From positions 1 to 6,630 of the forward strand of contig JACMPN010000008.1 of the NCBI GenBank assembly GCA_014377495.1: a stretch of DNA of 6,630 nucleotides. Direction: 5' to 3'. This document shows, one piece after another, positions 5,707 through 6,630 of the stretch (position 1 is the first letter of the stretch; every line of letters starts with the position of its first letter). A model generated the notes under the pieces. That model saw nothing but the letters and a program-made list of their open reading frames with translations, made no database searches and was not told where the DNA came from. Source of the stretch: Candidatus Sericytochromatia bacterium. GTDB lineage: Bacteria > Cyanobacteriota > Sericytochromatia > JACMPN01. The translations under genes and the position numbers were made by a program.

Positions 5707-6630
5707 ATGAGCATGTCCATCTGGGTCATTGCAGAACAACGCAATGGCCAACTCAAAAAAGTCACCCACGAAATGCTGGGCAAAGCCAAAGAGCTGAGCG
5801 GCGGCGGCGAAGTGGTCGCCATCCTCATCGGCTCCGGTGTGACCAGCCAGGCTGCCAGCCTGGGCGCCTACGGCGCCGACAAGGTCCTCGTTATCGACGA
5901 TGCGACTTTGGCCGGCTACTCGGGTGAGGCCTATGCGGCCGAAGCAGCGAACCTGATCAAAGCGGGCGCACCGGCTGCGGTGTTCCTGGCCGCCTCGACG
6001 GCAGGCAGAGAGCTGGGGCCCATCCTGGCCGCCAAGCTCGACGCCCCCTATGCCGCCGACTGTGTGCGGGCCGAGGTGGCCGGCGACAGCCTGTCGGTGA
6101 TCCATCCCGTGTTTGCCGGCAAGGCCTTCACACAGGTGACCTTCAATGCCGGCCCGGCGATCATCAGTGTCCGGCCGAACGCCTTCGGGCTGCCGGGTGC
6201 CGATGCCAGCAAGCAGGCGACTGTCGAGAGCAAGCCTTTCAGTGGTTCTGCGAGCCGCACCAAGGTCCTGGAAGTCCTCGCCGGCGGTGGCGAAACCATC
6301 GACCTCACCGAAGCCGAGATCATCGTCTCGGGCGGCCGGGGCATGAAGGGTCCGGAGAACTTCCCGCTAATCGAAGCATTGGCCAAAAACCTCGGCGGCA
6401 CCACCGGTGCCTCTAGGGCGGCCGTCGATGCCGGTTGGCAGCCTCACGGCAAACAGGTGGGTCAGACCGGCAAGGTCGTCAGCCCCAACCTGTACATCGC
6501 CTGCGGCATCTCGGGCAGCATCCAGCACATGGCCGGCATGAGCTCGAGCAAGTGCATCGTGGCCATCAACACCGACCCGGATGCGCCGATTTTCAAGATC
6601 GCCGACTACGGGATCGTCGGTGATTTGTTC
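5707..6630 (+). CDS. etfA: Electron transfer flavoprotein subunit alpha (partial, lacks only the C-terminal end)
   Basis: EtfA binds the FAD of the ETF heterodimer. 308 codons are present in frame and the window ends inside the last conserved motif, so probably a dozen or so residues are missing. FAD-domain motifs: SGGRGMKGPENF at 208-219, GASRAAVDAGW at 234-244, QVGQTGKVVSPNLYIACGIS at 250-269 followed by GSIQHMAGM, and APIFKIADYGIVGD at 293-306. Arg237, Thr254 and His274 correspond, with one constant offset, to human alpha Arg249, Thr266 and His286 at the flavin. The N-terminal domain (about 1-185) is the variable alpha/beta part, beginning MSMSIWVIAEQ. The AGGAG at 5697-5701 overlaps the etfB stop codon and is 5 bases from the first ATG, which supports that start over Met3. 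It is co-transcribed with etfB. Confidence 0.96.
   Translation, partial: MSMSIWVIAEQRNGQLKKVTHEMLGKAKELSGGGEVVAILIGSGVTSQAASLGAYGADKVLVIDDATLAGYSGEAYAAEAANLIKAGAPAAVFLAASTAGRELGPILAAKLDAPYAADCVRAEVAGDSLSVIHPVFAGKAFTQVTFNAGPAIISVRPNAFGLPGADASKQATVESKPFSGSASRTKVLEVLAGGGETIDLTEAEIIVSGGRGMKGPENFPLIEALAKNLGGTTGASRAAVDAGWQPHGKQVGQTGKVVSPNLYIACGISGSIQHMAGMSSSKCIVAINTDPDAPIFKIADYGIVGDLF

Overview
This is a GC-rich, gene-dense bacterial chromosomal window holding three ordinary metabolic gene groups. No mobile element, CRISPR array, tRNA, rRNA or phage gene was seen. The organism cannot be named with confidence. A mevalonate-pathway operon, an F-type ATPase Fo operon that lacks F1 genes, and etfB-etfA would fit a deltaproteobacterial-type, myxobacterial or related deep-branching Gram-negative lineage. 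That placement is inference from gene content and the style of subunit a, not from a search.

Left part, minus strand (about 1-3050). A convergently transcribed-away operon reads right to left: a small unrecognised two-part protein with a probable winged-helix C-terminus, then type 2 isopentenyl-diphosphate isomerase (idi/fni), diphosphomevalonate decarboxylase (mvaD), and phosphomevalonate kinase, which runs off the left edge. The first two junctions are 4-base ATGA overlaps, which suggests translational coupling. The three enzymes form the lower mevalonate pathway: phosphomevalonate to diphosphomevalonate (kinase), to isopentenyl diphosphate (MvaD), to dimethylallyl diphosphate (Idi-2). These are the precursors of quinone side chains, undecaprenyl carrier and other isoprenoids.

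Middle part, plus strand (about 3100-4553). A divergent intergenic region holds a good extended -10 sigma70-like promoter next to a perfect 10-bp palindrome. It is followed by a 55-residue AtpZ/AtpI-like membrane protein, ATP synthase subunit a (atpB, probable TTG start, His-rich tails) and subunit c (atpE). A strong intrinsic terminator follows atpE directly, so the b, delta, alpha, gamma, beta and epsilon subunit genes must lie elsewhere. The c-subunit residues point to proton rather than sodium coupling.

Right part, plus strand (about 4554-6630). A 365-base non-coding stretch carries a second TGn-type promoter and a roughly 110-base leader with a predicted hairpin. It leads into etfB and etfA, the two subunits of electron transfer flavoprotein. 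EtfA is cut by the right edge only a short way from its expected end. ETF collects electrons from flavin dehydrogenases such as acyl-CoA dehydrogenases and passes them to the quinone pool.

No new biological system is evident. The best leads are the unrecognised gene heading the mevalonate operon, the split Fo-only operon with its miniature AtpZ-like protein, and the structured etf leader.
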